DNA from: JAWLHU01 sp049325315
GTDB lineage: Bacteria; Bacillota; Sulfobacillia; Symbiobacteriales; Symbiobacteriaceae
Direction of reading: 5' to 3'
DNA length: 64,000 bases
Assembly (NCBI GenBank): GCA_049325315.1
Contig: JBMONB010000016.1
Span: forward strand, 62,001-126,000
The notes under the pieces are model-generated. The model was not told the DNA's origin. It ran no database searches and was given only the letters and a program-made list of their open reading frames with translations. This document shows positions 1 to 8,116 of the stretch, piece by piece; the first letter of the stretch is position 1; every line of letters begins with the position of its first letter. Position numbers and translations under genes: made by a program.

Positions 1-84
1 AAGGCCGGGGGTTTGTTGCTTGTTCGCGGTCGTGCGGAGAGGTAGGATAGGGAGAGACAGATCAGACGAGAGGATGCACGCCAC

Positions 85-690
85 ATGGAGATATACGCCG
101 CCGTCGGACCGCTGGTCCTCACCCTGGAGGGCTACAGCCTCACCTACGGGGAGGATGATCCCGAAGAGCTGGCGCTGATGCAGATTGAGGACAAGTCGCT
201 GGCCACCGAGATCGACGAGGTGCTGCACGACCTCTACTTCCTGGAGACCCGCCTGGCCGAGCCGGGAGACGTGGAAGGGCTGGCCGAAGAGATCGGCACG
301 CTGGCTGATCTGCACGCCCTCCGGGAGATTGCCGCTGAGCTGCAGGGCCACACAGTCGATGACTACCAGGAGGGTCGGGTCAAGGCGGGCCTGCTCTTCA
401 ACCACCTGATCAACCATGCCGGCAACTCCGGCTACTACCTGCCCTACGACTTCCCCCAGGCCTTCGTGCTGGGCGAACTCTCGCTGGGCTCCGCCGTGGC
501 GCTCCAGAACGAACTGGATGCGCTCCAGGTGGCGCTGACCGAGCGCTACCCCGCTGAGATGGCGGTGGCCCTGGCCACCGCCGACGAGGAGCCCCGCGCC
601 GACCTCGCCGGGCCGGTGGGCGTCTGGCACTCCCTCTCCCGCCTCTGCCGCTCCGCCACCGCCCTGAACCTGCCGATTCACCTCAGCTAA
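85..690 (+). CDS. Hypothetical protein, 201 aa
   Basis: I do not recognise this family. The predicted protein is soluble, acidic and mostly helical in character, with no signal peptide, membrane segment or metal motif. The ATG at 85 lies about 11 bases after a GAGAGG stretch, so the ribosome site is only moderate. Codon use is GC-rich in third positions like its neighbours, which supports a real gene. It is convergent with the next small gene, whose stop codon overlaps its own end. Confidence 0.6.
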   Translation: MEIYAAVGPLVLTLEGYSLTYGEDDPEELALMQIEDKSLATEIDEVLHDLYFLETRLAEPGDVEGLAEEIGTLADLHALREIAAELQGHTVDDYQEGRVKAGLLFNHLINHAGNSGYYLPYDFPQAFVLGELSLGSAVALQNELDALQVALTERYPAEMAVALATADEEPRADLAGPVGVWHSLSRLCRSATALNLPIHLS

Positions 691-935
691 TCCTCGAACC
701 GGAGCGGCAGCCCTTCGGCCTCCAGGTCCGACCGGCTCAGGAGCCCCTCGGTCTGAACGAACTGGACCATGCGGTTATACTCGCCCTGAATCCGGCTCAG
801 GTCCTTGTGGTAGTTGAGCGACTGCGGCTGCACGTGAAGCGGCATCCGCTCCTGGAGGTGCTCCTGCCGCTCGGCGGTCTGGTGGACCTGGTCGTAGAGA
901 AACTTGATACGCTCCATCGCTTCGCTTCGGTTCAT
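687..935 (-). CDS. Hypothetical small protein, 82 aa
   Basis: This is a short charged protein, probably a helical hairpin or coiled coil (heptad-like pattern over residues 5-60), with no recognised domain. The start is well supported: AGGAGGCGATGTCGA precedes the ATG at 935. It ends tail to tail with the upstream hypothetical gene and overlaps it by a few bases. The function is unknown. Confidence 0.65.
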   Translation of the reverse strand: MNRSEAMERIKFLYDQVHQTAERQEHLQERMPLHVQPQSLNYHKDLSRIQGEYNRMVQFVQTEGLLSRSDLEAEGLPLRFED

Positions 936-958
936 TCGACATCGCCTCCTGTACGAGG

Positions 959-2092
959 CTAGTCTGCCCCGTGGCCGCCGTGCGGTCGCGGGGCTTTTGC
1001 GTCGCAGCTATAGCCGTTCTCGGGCGCCCCCTTGCTGCAGGGCGACTTTACCCCCGCCAGCGGCTGCGGGAAGCCCCGGTCATCGGTGCGGGCCACCAGG
1101 GTATCCCACTCGATCAGCCCCTCCTTGCCCAACGTGACCCGCAGGACCAGGCTGGTGCGGGAGGGTTCGTTGAGGCTGGGGGGGACATCGAGGAAGTCGT
1201 CAAAGACGAAGTTGCCAAGGCTGTAAGCGATCAGCCGCCCCTTGTACAGCTCCACCGGTTGGATCACGTGCGGGTGCGCCCCCACCACCAGGTCGGCACC
1301 GGCATCGATCATCTTCCGGGCCAGCTCCGCCTGCCGGGCGGAGTGCTCGAAGTGGTACTCCAGCCCCCAGTGCGGGTAGACCACCACCAGGTCGGCCCGC
1401 TCTCGGGCCGCCCGAATGTCTCGCTCCACCTGCTCATCGACGCTCCAGGCCAGCCCGGGCCTCTCCGGCCCTGCCTCGAAGGAGCGCAGCTCCACCTCGT
1501 TGTAGCCCAGCAGGGCGATCTTCAGGCCGTTTCGCTCCAGAATCAGCGGGGCGTGCGCCTCCGCCAGGTCCTTGCCGCCGCCGAAGTAGGGGACCCCGCC
1601 CTGCTTCAGCAGGTCGAGCTGCTCGGCAAACGCCTCCGGGCCGAAATCGCCCGAGTGATTGTTGGCCACACTAACGGCGTCGAAGTGTCGGGCCAGCAGC
1701 GGGACGTTGCGGGGATCGCAGCGGAAGTTGTAGGCCTTGGGCACCCTCTGTCCCACCGTGGCGATCACGCACTCCAAATTCGCCACCGCCAGGTCGGCGC
1801 CGGCCAGCAGGTCAGCAAAGGGGACAAAGGGATCCTCCCCCTTTGCCACATGCTCGCCGGGGACCCGGGCCAGCATCACATCGCCCACAAAGACCAGCGT
1901 CACCTGTGGCGGGGGCGGTGGTGGGGGCGGCGGCTGTACGGCTGCGGGAGGGGCCGGTGCCGGCGTCGTCGTTTCCGCAGGGGCAGGCTCAGGGGACGCG
2001 GTCGCAGGGGGCGTCATCGCCGGGCGGGAGGCGCAGCCAATGGCAGAGAAGAGCAGCAGGGCCAGCAGTGGCAGCCAGCGCAGACGCTTCAT
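959..2092 (-). CDS. CapA/PGA-family metallophosphatase-like lipoprotein
   Basis: The 377-aa protein belongs to the CapA family (bacterial capsule synthesis, calcineurin-like phosphoesterase fold). A lipoprotein signal ends in an SAIGC lipobox near residue 20, followed by a Pro/Ala-rich linker of about 40 residues including a run of prolines, so the domain is tethered outside the membrane. Family motifs are visible in order: FVGDVML, NLEC, ANNHSGDFG, PHWG, GAHPHVIQP and SLGNFVFD. GAGGAG lies 7 bases before the ATG. No other poly-gamma-glutamate genes (capB, capC) are nearby, so a role in capsule synthesis is not implied; the family is broader than that. A short His/Gly-rich tail ends the protein. 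Confidence 0.88.
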   Translation of the reverse strand: MKRLRWLPLLALLLFSAIGCASRPAMTPPATASPEPAPAETTTPAPAPPAAVQPPPPPPPPPQVTLVFVGDVMLARVPGEHVAKGEDPFVPFADLLAGADLAVANLECVIATVGQRVPKAYNFRCDPRNVPLLARHFDAVSVANNHSGDFGPEAFAEQLDLLKQGGVPYFGGGKDLAEAHAPLILERNGLKIALLGYNEVELRSFEAGPERPGLAWSVDEQVERDIRAARERADLVVVYPHWGLEYHFEHSARQAELARKMIDAGADLVVGAHPHVIQPVELYKGRLIAYSLGNFVFDDFLDVPPSLNEPSRTSLVLRVTLGKEGLIEWDTLVARTDDRGFPQPLAGVKSPCSKGAPENGYSCDAKAPRPHGGHGAD

Positions 2093-2272
2093 GGTTTAAC
2101 TCCTCAACAGATCCATCTCGACCCGGCCTAGTAGTTCGGCGGATGGATGAAGAAGCCCTCCTACTACGATCCTCCATCTATGGACGGATGCAGACCTTTG
2201 TGCTACCATACACTTCGAAAACGTATCGTGATCGCTAGTCCTTACGGGCTAGAAAGAAAGGGGTATTACGAC

Positions 2273-2674
2273 GTGGCTTGGATGACCATTCTAGGCCTGG
2301 AGTGGAAGGGCGGGCGCTTTGAGCACCCCTTCGATATCGTAGATGTGCCGCAGAAGCCGGGCGTCTTCAAGCTCCATGCCCGCCTCGAGAGCGGTGAGTG
2401 GGATGTCTTCTACGTAGGTCAGGCGAGCAACCTCTACGTGACCCTGCTGGCCTACCTGGGCACCATCACCGAGGGCGATGCGGCTGCGGCCGGCATCAAC
2501 GCCTGCGCCAAGGAGAAGATCGCGACCGCCGAGGTGGCCTACTCCTTCGCTGTGGTGGAAGATGAGACCGAGCGGAAGGGCTGCATCCGGTCGCTCTTCG
2601 AGTTCTTTAAGCCCGCCTGTAACGACCCGGCCCACGTGCCCGATGTGACTGACATCGGCTGCAATCCGTTTTAA
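2273..2674 (+). CDS. GIY-YIG-like domain protein, probably not a nuclease
   Basis: The frame is open from 2147, but the best start is the GTG at 2273, nine bases after AAAGGGG; an ATG at 2282 is the alternative. The 133-aa protein contains a GIY-YIG-like core: PGVFKLH, then about 12 residues later VFYVGQASNL. In active GIY-YIG nucleases an arginine follows the second motif by a few residues; here that position reads YVTL, so the usual catalytic arginine is not apparent. The gene stands alone, divergent from the CapA-like gene, and is followed by two hairpins. The fold assignment is by motif only. Confidence 0.6.
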   Translation: MAWMTILGLEWKGGRFEHPFDIVDVPQKPGVFKLHARLESGEWDVFYVGQASNLYVTLLAYLGTITEGDAAAAGINACAKEKIATAEVAYSFAVVEDETERKGCIRSLFEFFKPACNDPAHVPDVTDIGCNPF

Positions 2675-2683
2675 TCTAAGTGA

Positions 2684-2709
2684 GGGGGAGGATGCGCGCA
2701 TCCTCCCCC
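2684..2709 (+). terminator. Perfect hairpin after the GIY-YIG-like gene
   Basis: GGGGGAGGATGC and its complement form a 12-bp stem with a 2-base loop just after the stop codon. No T-run follows, so it may stabilise the 3' end rather than terminate by itself; the next hairpin has a T-rich tail. Confidence 0.5.
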
Positions 2710-2761
2710 ACGCCTCGGGCGGGGCCCGTCGCCCATCGTGGCGCACGGGCCCTTCCTACAC

Positions 2762-2803
2762 AGTGACCGGCAGCCCTTCTGGGGCGGCCGGTCACTTTCT
2801 TTC
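2762..2803 (+). terminator. Rho-independent terminator
   Basis: AGTGACCGGC pairs with GCCGGTCACT around a 15-base loop and is followed by TTTCTTTCT on the plus strand, as expected for a terminator of the GIY-YIG-like gene. It sits between convergent genes. Confidence 0.75.
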
Positions 2804-3792
2804 TACAGCCCCTCCTGGTAGATGCGGGAGATGATGCCCTCGATCTCGGGCTCCTCCACCGTCAGGTCCCGAATGGCGTACCGCTGCGAGACCCGGGCGA
2901 TCAGCTGCGAGGCGGAGAGTACGTCCCGGTTGAAGCGGAGCCAGAACCGGGGGCCCTCCCGGCGGACCAGTTCAGCGCCCTCGATCTGCAGGTCGGGCTC
3001 GTGGCCGTTCGGCTCCAGGTCGACCACCAGGGTGCGCATCTTGCCGAAGCGCTCCTTGATCTGGGCCACCGGGCCGTCGTAGATCACCGTGCCGTGGTCG
3101 ATCAGAATCATGCGGGCGCAGATCTTCTCAATATCCTGCATGTCATGGGTGGTCAGGATCACCGTGACGCCCCGCTCCCGGTTGATCTCCCGGATAAAGT
3201 CCCGGATCTTCTCCTTCGCCACCACGTCCAGGCCGATGGTGGGCTCGTCGAGGTAGACGATCTGCGGGTCGTGCAGCAGCGCCGCCGCCAGGTCGGCCCG
3301 CATCCGCTGGCCCAGGGAGAGCTGCCGGACCGGGGTGTTCAAAAACTCGTCCATCCCCAGCAGATCGCGGAAGCGGTCCATGTTCCGGTCATACTGCACC
3401 TTGGGGATTTTATAGATGTGCTGGAGGAGTTCGAAGGACTCGATCGTCGGCAGGTCCCACCAGAGCTGGGTTCGCTGTCCGAAGACGACGCCGATCTGTT
3501 TGGCATTCTCCACCCGCTGCTCGTAGGGGACCAGCCCCCGCACCCGCACCTCGCCCGCCGTCGGCACCAAAATGCCGGTCAGCATCTTAATGGTGGTCGA
3601 CTTACCGGCCCCGTTCGGACCAATGTACCCCACTAGCTCCCCCGGCTGAATCGCGAAGGAGACATCGTTGACCGCCAGCTTGGTCTCGTAATCGCGCGAG
3701 AAGAGCGAGCGGATGGCGCCGAACGCCCCCTCCTTGCGTCTGGCGATCCTGAACTCCTTGCGCAGCCCGTTTACTTCAATAATAGCGCTCAC
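2803..3792 (-). CDS. ABC transporter ATP-binding protein (ABC-2 export type)
   Basis: This 329-aa ATPase has a full nucleotide-binding domain: Walker A GPNGAGKST (residues 58-66), a Q-loop around FGQR (104-107), signature LSLGQ (158-162), Walker B IVYLDEP (178-184) and switch His216. The insert of charged residues at 18-40 and the extra C-terminal domain of about 90 residues (from about 240) are typical of ABC-2 export ATPases related to the daunorubicin-resistance/NatA group. Such ATPases work with separate membrane permeases, usually encoded next door, but the adjacent genes here are not permeases. Substrate is unknown. Confidence 0.9.
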   Translation of the reverse strand: MSAIIEVNGLRKEFRIARRKEGAFGAIRSLFSRDYETKLAVNDVSFAIQPGELVGYIGPNGAGKSTTIKMLTGILVPTAGEVRVRGLVPYEQRVENAKQIGVVFGQRTQLWWDLPTIESFELLQHIYKIPKVQYDRNMDRFRDLLGMDEFLNTPVRQLSLGQRMRADLAAALLHDPQIVYLDEPTIGLDVVAKEKIRDFIREINRERGVTVILTTHDMQDIEKICARMILIDHGTVIYDGPVAQIKERFGKMRTLVVDLEPNGHEPDLQIEGAELVRREGPRFWLRFNRDVLSASQLIARVSQRYAIRDLTVEEPEIEGIISRIYQEGL

Positions 3793-3884
3793 GATGGGTG
3801 CCCCTTTCGCCGCGTTCGTGAGATAAGCAGACAGACACCCCCATTAGACGTCGTCGGGCACCCGCTGGTTCCGGAAATCTCTGC

Positions 3885-3918
3885 ACAAAAAAGACCGGGG
3901 CTCAGCAGCCCCGGTCTT
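3885..3918 (-). terminator. Rho-independent terminator
   Basis: A 12-bp stem AAGACCGGGGCT / AGCCCCGGTCTT with a CAGC loop is followed on the minus strand by TTTTTT. It lies just after the stop of the small minus-strand gene at 3926-4141. Confidence 0.85.
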
Positions 3919-3925
3919 CCTCGCG

Positions 3926-4141
3926 CTAGCGATCTTCTGTAATGCGGACCCGGGCATCGCCCCGCGCGTTGGGCGAGTGCGTGACCCCGGGGGTGTTCGA
4001 CCCCACTTCCGTGGTGATGTTCCGGTAGGCCGGCGGCACCTTCTCCGGCCCTGCGTCTGGAATGTTGTCCTCACCGCCCTGGAACGAGCGCAGGCGAATG
4101 TTCTTGGGATCCGGATCGTTGCGGCCCGGTATGTCGGCCAT
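3926..4141 (-). CDS. Hypothetical small hydrophilic protein, 71 aa
   Basis: The protein is very hydrophilic and rich in Asp, Arg, Asn, Pro and Gly, with no predicted membrane segment and probably little fixed structure. A GGGAGGTG ribosome site lies 9 bases before the ATG, and a strong terminator follows the stop, which together support expression as a single-gene unit. I do not recognise the family. Its composition resembles the other small hydrophilic protein at 13245-13496, but I see no clear sequence match. Confidence 0.65.
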   Translation of the reverse strand: MADIPGRNDPDPKNIRLRSFQGGEDNIPDAGPEKVPPAYRNITTEVGSNTPGVTHSPNARGDARVRITEDR

Positions 4142-4192
4142 GGTTGCGACACCTCCCGCGCTTAGTCTACCCGAGCGTGGGATCTCGTCGTG

Positions 4193-4822
4193 CTACTTCT
4201 TGGGCGGATTCCGGTACGCCTCAATCTGCCAGAGCCCGATCTCCTCCTTGCGCGCCCTGGCCTGCAGCTCCCTGAAAAAACCGGCGGCGCTCACGTTGGG
4301 CGAGATCGTCATCAACTGGGCGTAGCCCGCCCGAATCAGGAGGGCGTTAAACCAGGTGCCATCCTCCAGATAGAGGTGGAGCAGGAGCCGCCCATACCGG
4401 TCACGCTCCTCCACATCGGGTTTCACGTAGACCTTCAGGCCCGGAGTCAGCACCGACCTGGCGAAGGCCGAGGCCTCCCTGCCGTACTCCTCCACCGGCT
4501 TGCGCGGATCGACCGTCTCCGGGGTGTTCACATTCAGCAGCCGGACCTTCTCTGCCTTGCCGCCCAGGTCCAGTTCCACAGTGTCGCCATCGACCACCCG
4601 CACCACGGTGGCCGGCCGCATCTTCTTCAGGGCCGGTTGGCTGGCCCTCATACCCTTCTCGCCCTTCAGCCGCTCCAGGTCGGCCTCAGACGGGGTTTTC
4701 CAGGCCCGAACTCCGCCCGCAGGCGCTTTCGGGGCGGCGCCGGGGTTCCGCCCTGCGCTCAGATAGAGGGCCACCGAGACCAGGATGAGAAGCGCCAGAA
4801 GGGTTCCGAGCTTGCGCAGCAT
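4193..4822 (-). CDS. Thermonuclease (SNase)-family protein, exported or membrane-anchored
   Basis: This 209-aa protein has an N-terminal hydrophobic segment (residues 5-22), a linker, then a staphylococcal-nuclease-like domain from about residue 70. Family motifs are present: VVDGDTVEL (76-84, metal-binding side), RLLNVNTPE (94-102) and RDRYGRLL (140-147, catalytic Arg region). It should hydrolyse phosphodiester bonds of DNA or RNA outside the membrane with Ca2+, if active. It is the last gene of a minus-strand group (HhH-GPD, YgjP-like, SNase-like) that may be co-transcribed. Confidence 0.9.
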   Translation of the reverse strand: MLRKLGTLLALLILVSVALYLSAGRNPGAAPKAPAGGVRAWKTPSEADLERLKGEKGMRASQPALKKMRPATVVRVVDGDTVELDLGGKAEKVRLLNVNTPETVDPRKPVEEYGREASAFARSVLTPGLKVYVKPDVEERDRYGRLLLHLYLEDGTWFNALLIRAGYAQLMTISPNVSAAGFFRELQARARKEEIGLWQIEAYRNPPKK

Positions 4823-4849
4823 CCGTTTCCCTGCCTTCTTGTGTTGTTC

Positions 4850-5395
4850 CTATTCGGGTGGCAGGCTGCGCAGGTACTCCTCGTACCGGCGGAGCAGCCG
4901 CCGCTTTGCGCGCCAGTCGGGGCAGGCCCGCTCCACCAGCGCCCAAAACCGGGGGCTGTGGTTGAGCTCACCGAGGTGCGCGATTTCGTGGATCAGGACG
5001 TACTCCAGCAGCTCGTGCGGCCCGCCCCGGAGCCGGTGAGAGATCTGGATATTCCGGGTCCGCCCGCTGCACGAACCCCAGCGGGACTCCTGCTTGCGGA
5101 AGCGGACCAGGCCCATCTGAAAGCCGTAGAAGCGCTCGTTGATCTCCCGGGCCCAACGGGAAAGGGCGTCATCCTCGACCACGGGCGACGGGGTCAGGCC
5201 TGGCGGGGGGCCCTGGCGGGCCACCTCCAGCGCCATGCGCTGGGCCCGCTCCAGCCTGGGTGTCAGCCGACGAGTCAGAATCTCAATGTGACGCTGCCGC
5301 TCCCGGAGGGGCAGCCGGCTCGAGATATAGAGCACGATCTCGCCGTTCTTGATCGTACCCGATGAGTTCTGCTTGTCCTTCAAGATGATGCGCAA
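4850..5395 (-). CDS. YgjP-like zinc metallopeptidase domain protein
   Basis: The 181-aa protein is of the YgjP/WLM-type (DUF45) family. The diagnostic SRWGSC motif is at residues 104-109 and the zinc motif HEIAH at 136-140, with a third histidine in the following LNHSPRFW block (His146). The spacing matches the family, in which two His from HExxH and a downstream His bind zinc. It is soluble. The stop of the upstream HhH-GPD gene is only about 12 bases before this start, suggesting an operon. The biological substrate is unknown for most members. Confidence 0.88.
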   Translation of the reverse strand: MRIILKDKQNSSGTIKNGEIVLYISSRLPLRERQRHIEILTRRLTPRLERAQRMALEVARQGPPPGLTPSPVVEDDALSRWAREINERFYGFQMGLVRFRKQESRWGSCSGRTRNIQISHRLRGGPHELLEYVLIHEIAHLGELNHSPRFWALVERACPDWRAKRRLLRRYEEYLRSLPPE

Positions 5396-5407
5396 CCCAT
5401 ACCCTCC

Positions 5408-6190
5408 CTATTGCGCCGCCCAGGGGGCCGGGCTCCTGCCGTTCGGGGCGGTCTCCGCCACCCCGATCCGCCGGCAGATGGCGGCCAGCGGGCACTCCCC
5501 GCAGGCCGGACGGGACTTCAGGCAGATGCGGTGGCCCAGGGTATCGACCTGGGCGTGGTACTCGCCGCGCAGAGCCGCATCCGCCGGCAGGTGCCTGTGA
5601 AAGAAGGCCTGCATCTGCTCATAGCGTACGGTGTCAGGAAAGATGCCTATCCGGGAGAAGATGCGCCGGGTGTAGGTGTCCATCGCCATCACCGGCCTGG
5701 ACGCCGCGTAGCATAGAATGCAGTCAGCCGTCTCCGGCCCGATGCCCCGAATGGCCAGCAGTTCCGCCCGCAGGTCGTCGAGCGGGCGTGCCAGCATGGC
5801 GGCCAGCTCGCCCCCGTATCGCTCCATCACGTGGCCGGCGAACCCCTTCAGCTTGGCCGCCTTCTGCCGGAAATAGCCGGCGGGGCGGACCAGGGGCTCC
5901 ACCTCGACCACGGGCGCCCGGTGCAGCCGCTCAAGCTCGAGCAGTCCGGCCCCGTCCAGCGCCAGCAACGCCTTCTCGGCATTGGTCCACGCCACGTTCT
6001 GCACCAGGATCGCCCCGACGATCATCTCCAAGGGTTCCGCCCGGGCCGGCGGCTCCGCCTTCACCGTGGGCCACCAGTACCGGGGTCCGAAGGCCGCATT
6101 TAGCTTTTCCAGCACGCCCAGCAGCCAGCGTTCCCATCCCTCGGGCGGGGGAGCGGTGAGCGGCAGACCCGTCCCGGTCTCCAATTCCAA
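5408..6190 (-). CDS. Endonuclease III-like HhH-GPD DNA glycosylase with Fe-S cluster
   Basis: This 260-aa protein belongs to the endonuclease-III-related group. The helix-hairpin-helix reads LLAIRGIGPETADCIL (about 144-159), the catalytic aspartate is in VMAMDTYTRR (Asp171), and the C-terminus holds the [4Fe-4S] motif C-x6-C-x2-C-x5-C (Cys223, 230, 233, 239). The lysine that makes Nth a bifunctional glycosylase/lyase (GVGRKTA) is replaced by glutamate here (GIGPETA), which suggests a monofunctional glycosylase. The damaged base it removes cannot be predicted. It begins a possible three-gene minus-strand operon. Confidence 0.9.
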   Translation of the reverse strand: MELETGTGLPLTAPPPEGWERWLLGVLEKLNAAFGPRYWWPTVKAEPPARAEPLEMIVGAILVQNVAWTNAEKALLALDGAGLLELERLHRAPVVEVEPLVRPAGYFRQKAAKLKGFAGHVMERYGGELAAMLARPLDDLRAELLAIRGIGPETADCILCYAASRPVMAMDTYTRRIFSRIGIFPDTVRYEQMQAFFHRHLPADAALRGEYHAQVDTLGHRICLKSRPACGECPLAAICRRIGVAETAPNGRSPAPWAAQ

Positions 6191-6266
6191 TGAATATTCA
6201 CCCTTTTTACGTGAAGTGTTACCCTCGCGCGATTACGTCTAACGGTACAGAAGGGAGGAAATCGCG

Positions 6267-6428
6267 ATGCGCTTTCACGCCGGTGGTCTGATTCTCATTC
6301 TGCTCGGCGTGCTCTTGCTGCTTCAGAACCTGGGCCTCTTCTCCTGGGAATCCCTCTGGAAGTTCTGGCCCGTGGTGCTGATTGGAGCCGGACTCTCGCT
6401 GCTCTTTCCGCAGCAGAATAGCCGTTAG
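6267..6428 (+). CDS. Small two-helix membrane protein, LiaI/LiaF-TM-like, 53 aa
   Basis: This short gene has an excellent ribosome site, AAGGGAGGAA at 6251-6260, six bases before the ATG. The product has two hydrophobic helices (about residues 5-23 and 33-47) joined by a short loop with tryptophans, a layout seen in LiaI/LiaF-type transmembrane domains (DUF5668). It is probably an inner-membrane protein; family members are linked to envelope stress, but no Lia system is present here. A bidirectional terminator follows. Confidence 0.75.
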   Translation: MRFHAGGLILILLGVLLLLQNLGLFSWESLWKFWPVVLIGAGLSLLFPQQNSR

Positions 6429-6453
6429 CACGCCAGCACAGCCAATCGAGAAA

Positions 6454-6483
6454 GGAGACGGCCACGGTGGGCCGTCTCCCTTT
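6454..6483. terminator. Bidirectional terminator between convergent genes
   Basis: GGAGACGGCC (6454-6463) pairs with GGCCGTCTCC (6470-6479). CTTTA follows on the plus strand and a TTTCTCG on the minus strand, so it can serve both the small membrane protein gene and the convergent hypothetical gene. Confidence 0.75.
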
Positions 6484-7021
6484 AGGTTTCGAAGCCTGCA
6501 TAGCGAGTTCCTTCCCCGTGATCATCCGGCGCTGTCACCAGCATCTCCCGTACCGCTGACGGCCCCAGATCCGGGTCGACCACGGTATGAATGTGGATCA
6601 ACCGCTCCCCGCCATCGCCCCGCCCGGTGGGCCGGAGCAGAATCCGCGCCTCACCGTCGCGCCCGTGCGGGATCACGAAGAACCGGCGTGCCCCGTTGAA
6701 CCCTGCTACCCGCTCCAACAGGCCCATGTTCTCGCCGCTGGCCCCCACCCCGTACGATGCCTCCTCCGCCTCGAAGAGCAGCTCCCGGGTGTCAAAGGAG
6801 ACGGCCAGCAGCTCCTCATCCCTCCGCCCCAGGGCGAGGCGGATCGGATCATCCCACTGCCAGGCGAGTCGCAGCTCGAGCAGCCCGTCGGCCCGCTCCT
6901 GGACCTCTGCCCGGATCCGCAGGTCCTCTGGCCCTCCCCGGTCCGGCCTCCACATGCCCCACAGGACGAGGCAGGTCAGGAGAGCCAGCGCCGTTCCTGC
7001 CAGTCTTGCCGGAAGCGTCAC
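6482..7021 (-). CDS. Hypothetical exported or anchored protein, 179 aa
   Basis: A hydrophobic N-terminal segment (residues 5-23) suggests a signal peptide or membrane anchor. The rest is a soluble, probably beta-rich domain without motifs that I recognise. It lies 43 bases downstream of another exported hypothetical gene on the same strand, and the two are probably co-transcribed. Function unknown. Confidence 0.65.
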   Translation of the reverse strand: MTLPARLAGTALALLTCLVLWGMWRPDRGGPEDLRIRAEVQERADGLLELRLAWQWDDPIRLALGRRDEELLAVSFDTRELLFEAEEASYGVGASGENMGLLERVAGFNGARRFFVIPHGRDGEARILLRPTGRGDGGERLIHIHTVVDPDLGPSAVREMLVTAPDDHGEGTRYAGFET

Positions 7022-7064
7022 CCCTGGTCACCTCGATTCGGCGCTGTTTCAACCGGACCCGGTC

Positions 7065-7901
7065 TCATTCGGGAAGTCCGGTCAGCACTGGGCCGTGGTC
7101 TTCGCCCGACCCGATCAAGAAAGCGAGTCCGGTCCCTTCCGTCCAGGTGTGCGCATCGGTGTTGATGGTGATCGATCCGGTGCTGCCGGTAGGGCCGGCC
7201 CCCAGCTGAACCGACAGCCGGGCGCCCCACCAAGTGTGTGTGTAATTAATAAAGAGATTGGTCCATTTGCCGTGAACCTGAGAAGAGACCGGGCGGAAGT
7301 TGACGAACAGGTCCCAGGAACTGATCTGGTCGTTCACCGTGAAGCTGGCAATGCCCTGGGTGTGCTGGTCCCGCTGCACGCCGTCAAACGGGGTGGAGGA
7401 GAGGTAGACGAGATCGCCTACAATCCAGCGCATGTCGATCACGTCGTCGGGGTCATCGATCCAGCTGTACTCGGTGCTGCTCCAGTACCCGTTGACCATT
7501 GCCTGCTCCCGGTAGCTGCCGTCGCTCCGCCGCCACTCGTAGAGCCACATGGTGAGTGTCAGGTCGGCCTTCTCCCCCGCCATGACCGAACTGTCGGGCG
7601 GGGCGCCCTCCGCCTGGCTGTGTGGCGCCAGATCAGGCCCGACGGTGGTGGTCTGTGAGTGGACGGCCCGCACCTCTTGGCCGTCGAAGGCGAAGGTGAC
7701 CTGTCTCTGCTGGAAGCCCACGAAGCGGATTCGCCTTTCCGCCAGGGCCTTCGCCACCTGCCGGGGGGCCGGGTCCGCGGCAACCGTCTGGCGCACAAGG
7801 AGTGCCACCTCCTCCTCCTGCGTCATCGGCCCCTCCGCAGCGCTTACGCCCATCCCCGACAGTAAGAGAATCCCGAGCACGCACGCCAGAATCCGCTTCA
7901 T
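7065..7901 (-). CDS. Hypothetical secreted protein, 278 aa
   Basis: A clean signal peptide is present (KR, then a hydrophobic stretch, cleavage probably after VSAAE near residue 22). The mature part is rich in Trp, Tyr, Thr and Ser and looks beta-sheet-rich, especially the last 100 residues. No catalytic motif is evident and I do not recognise the family. It is followed by the anchored hypothetical gene at 6482-7021, so the two may act together at the cell surface. Confidence 0.75.
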   Translation of the reverse strand: MKRILACVLGILLLSGMGVSAAEGPMTQEEEVALLVRQTVAADPAPRQVAKALAERRIRFVGFQQRQVTFAFDGQEVRAVHSQTTTVGPDLAPHSQAEGAPPDSSVMAGEKADLTLTMWLYEWRRSDGSYREQAMVNGYWSSTEYSWIDDPDDVIDMRWIVGDLVYLSSTPFDGVQRDQHTQGIASFTVNDQISSWDLFVNFRPVSSQVHGKWTNLFINYTHTWWGARLSVQLGAGPTGSTGSITINTDAHTWTEGTGLAFLIGSGEDHGPVLTGLPE

Positions 7902-8081
7902 ACTGAAGGCCCCCTTCCGCCGCCCGGCTCACCCGGTTTTTCATATGAACCAGCGAGCCCGGCGGCTGCACTCTGGTCCTCACCCATATGGAACTGGTTC
8001 CTGCCCTATTCGAGAAACGAATCGGTGAACCTGTTATTTCCAGACTTCTCAGCCGAGAGTGAAGCGGGCCGGCCCACAAAA

Positions 8082-8109
8082 GGCCCCCTGCTCACCCGAG
8101 CAGGGGGCC
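8082..8109 (-). terminator. Rho-independent terminator of the cyclophilin gene
   Basis: A 12-bp stem GGCCCCCTGCTC / GAGCAGGGGGCC with a 4-base loop is followed on the minus strand by TTTTG, directly after the cyclophilin stop. Confidence 0.85.
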
Positions 8110-8116
8110 ACCAAGT

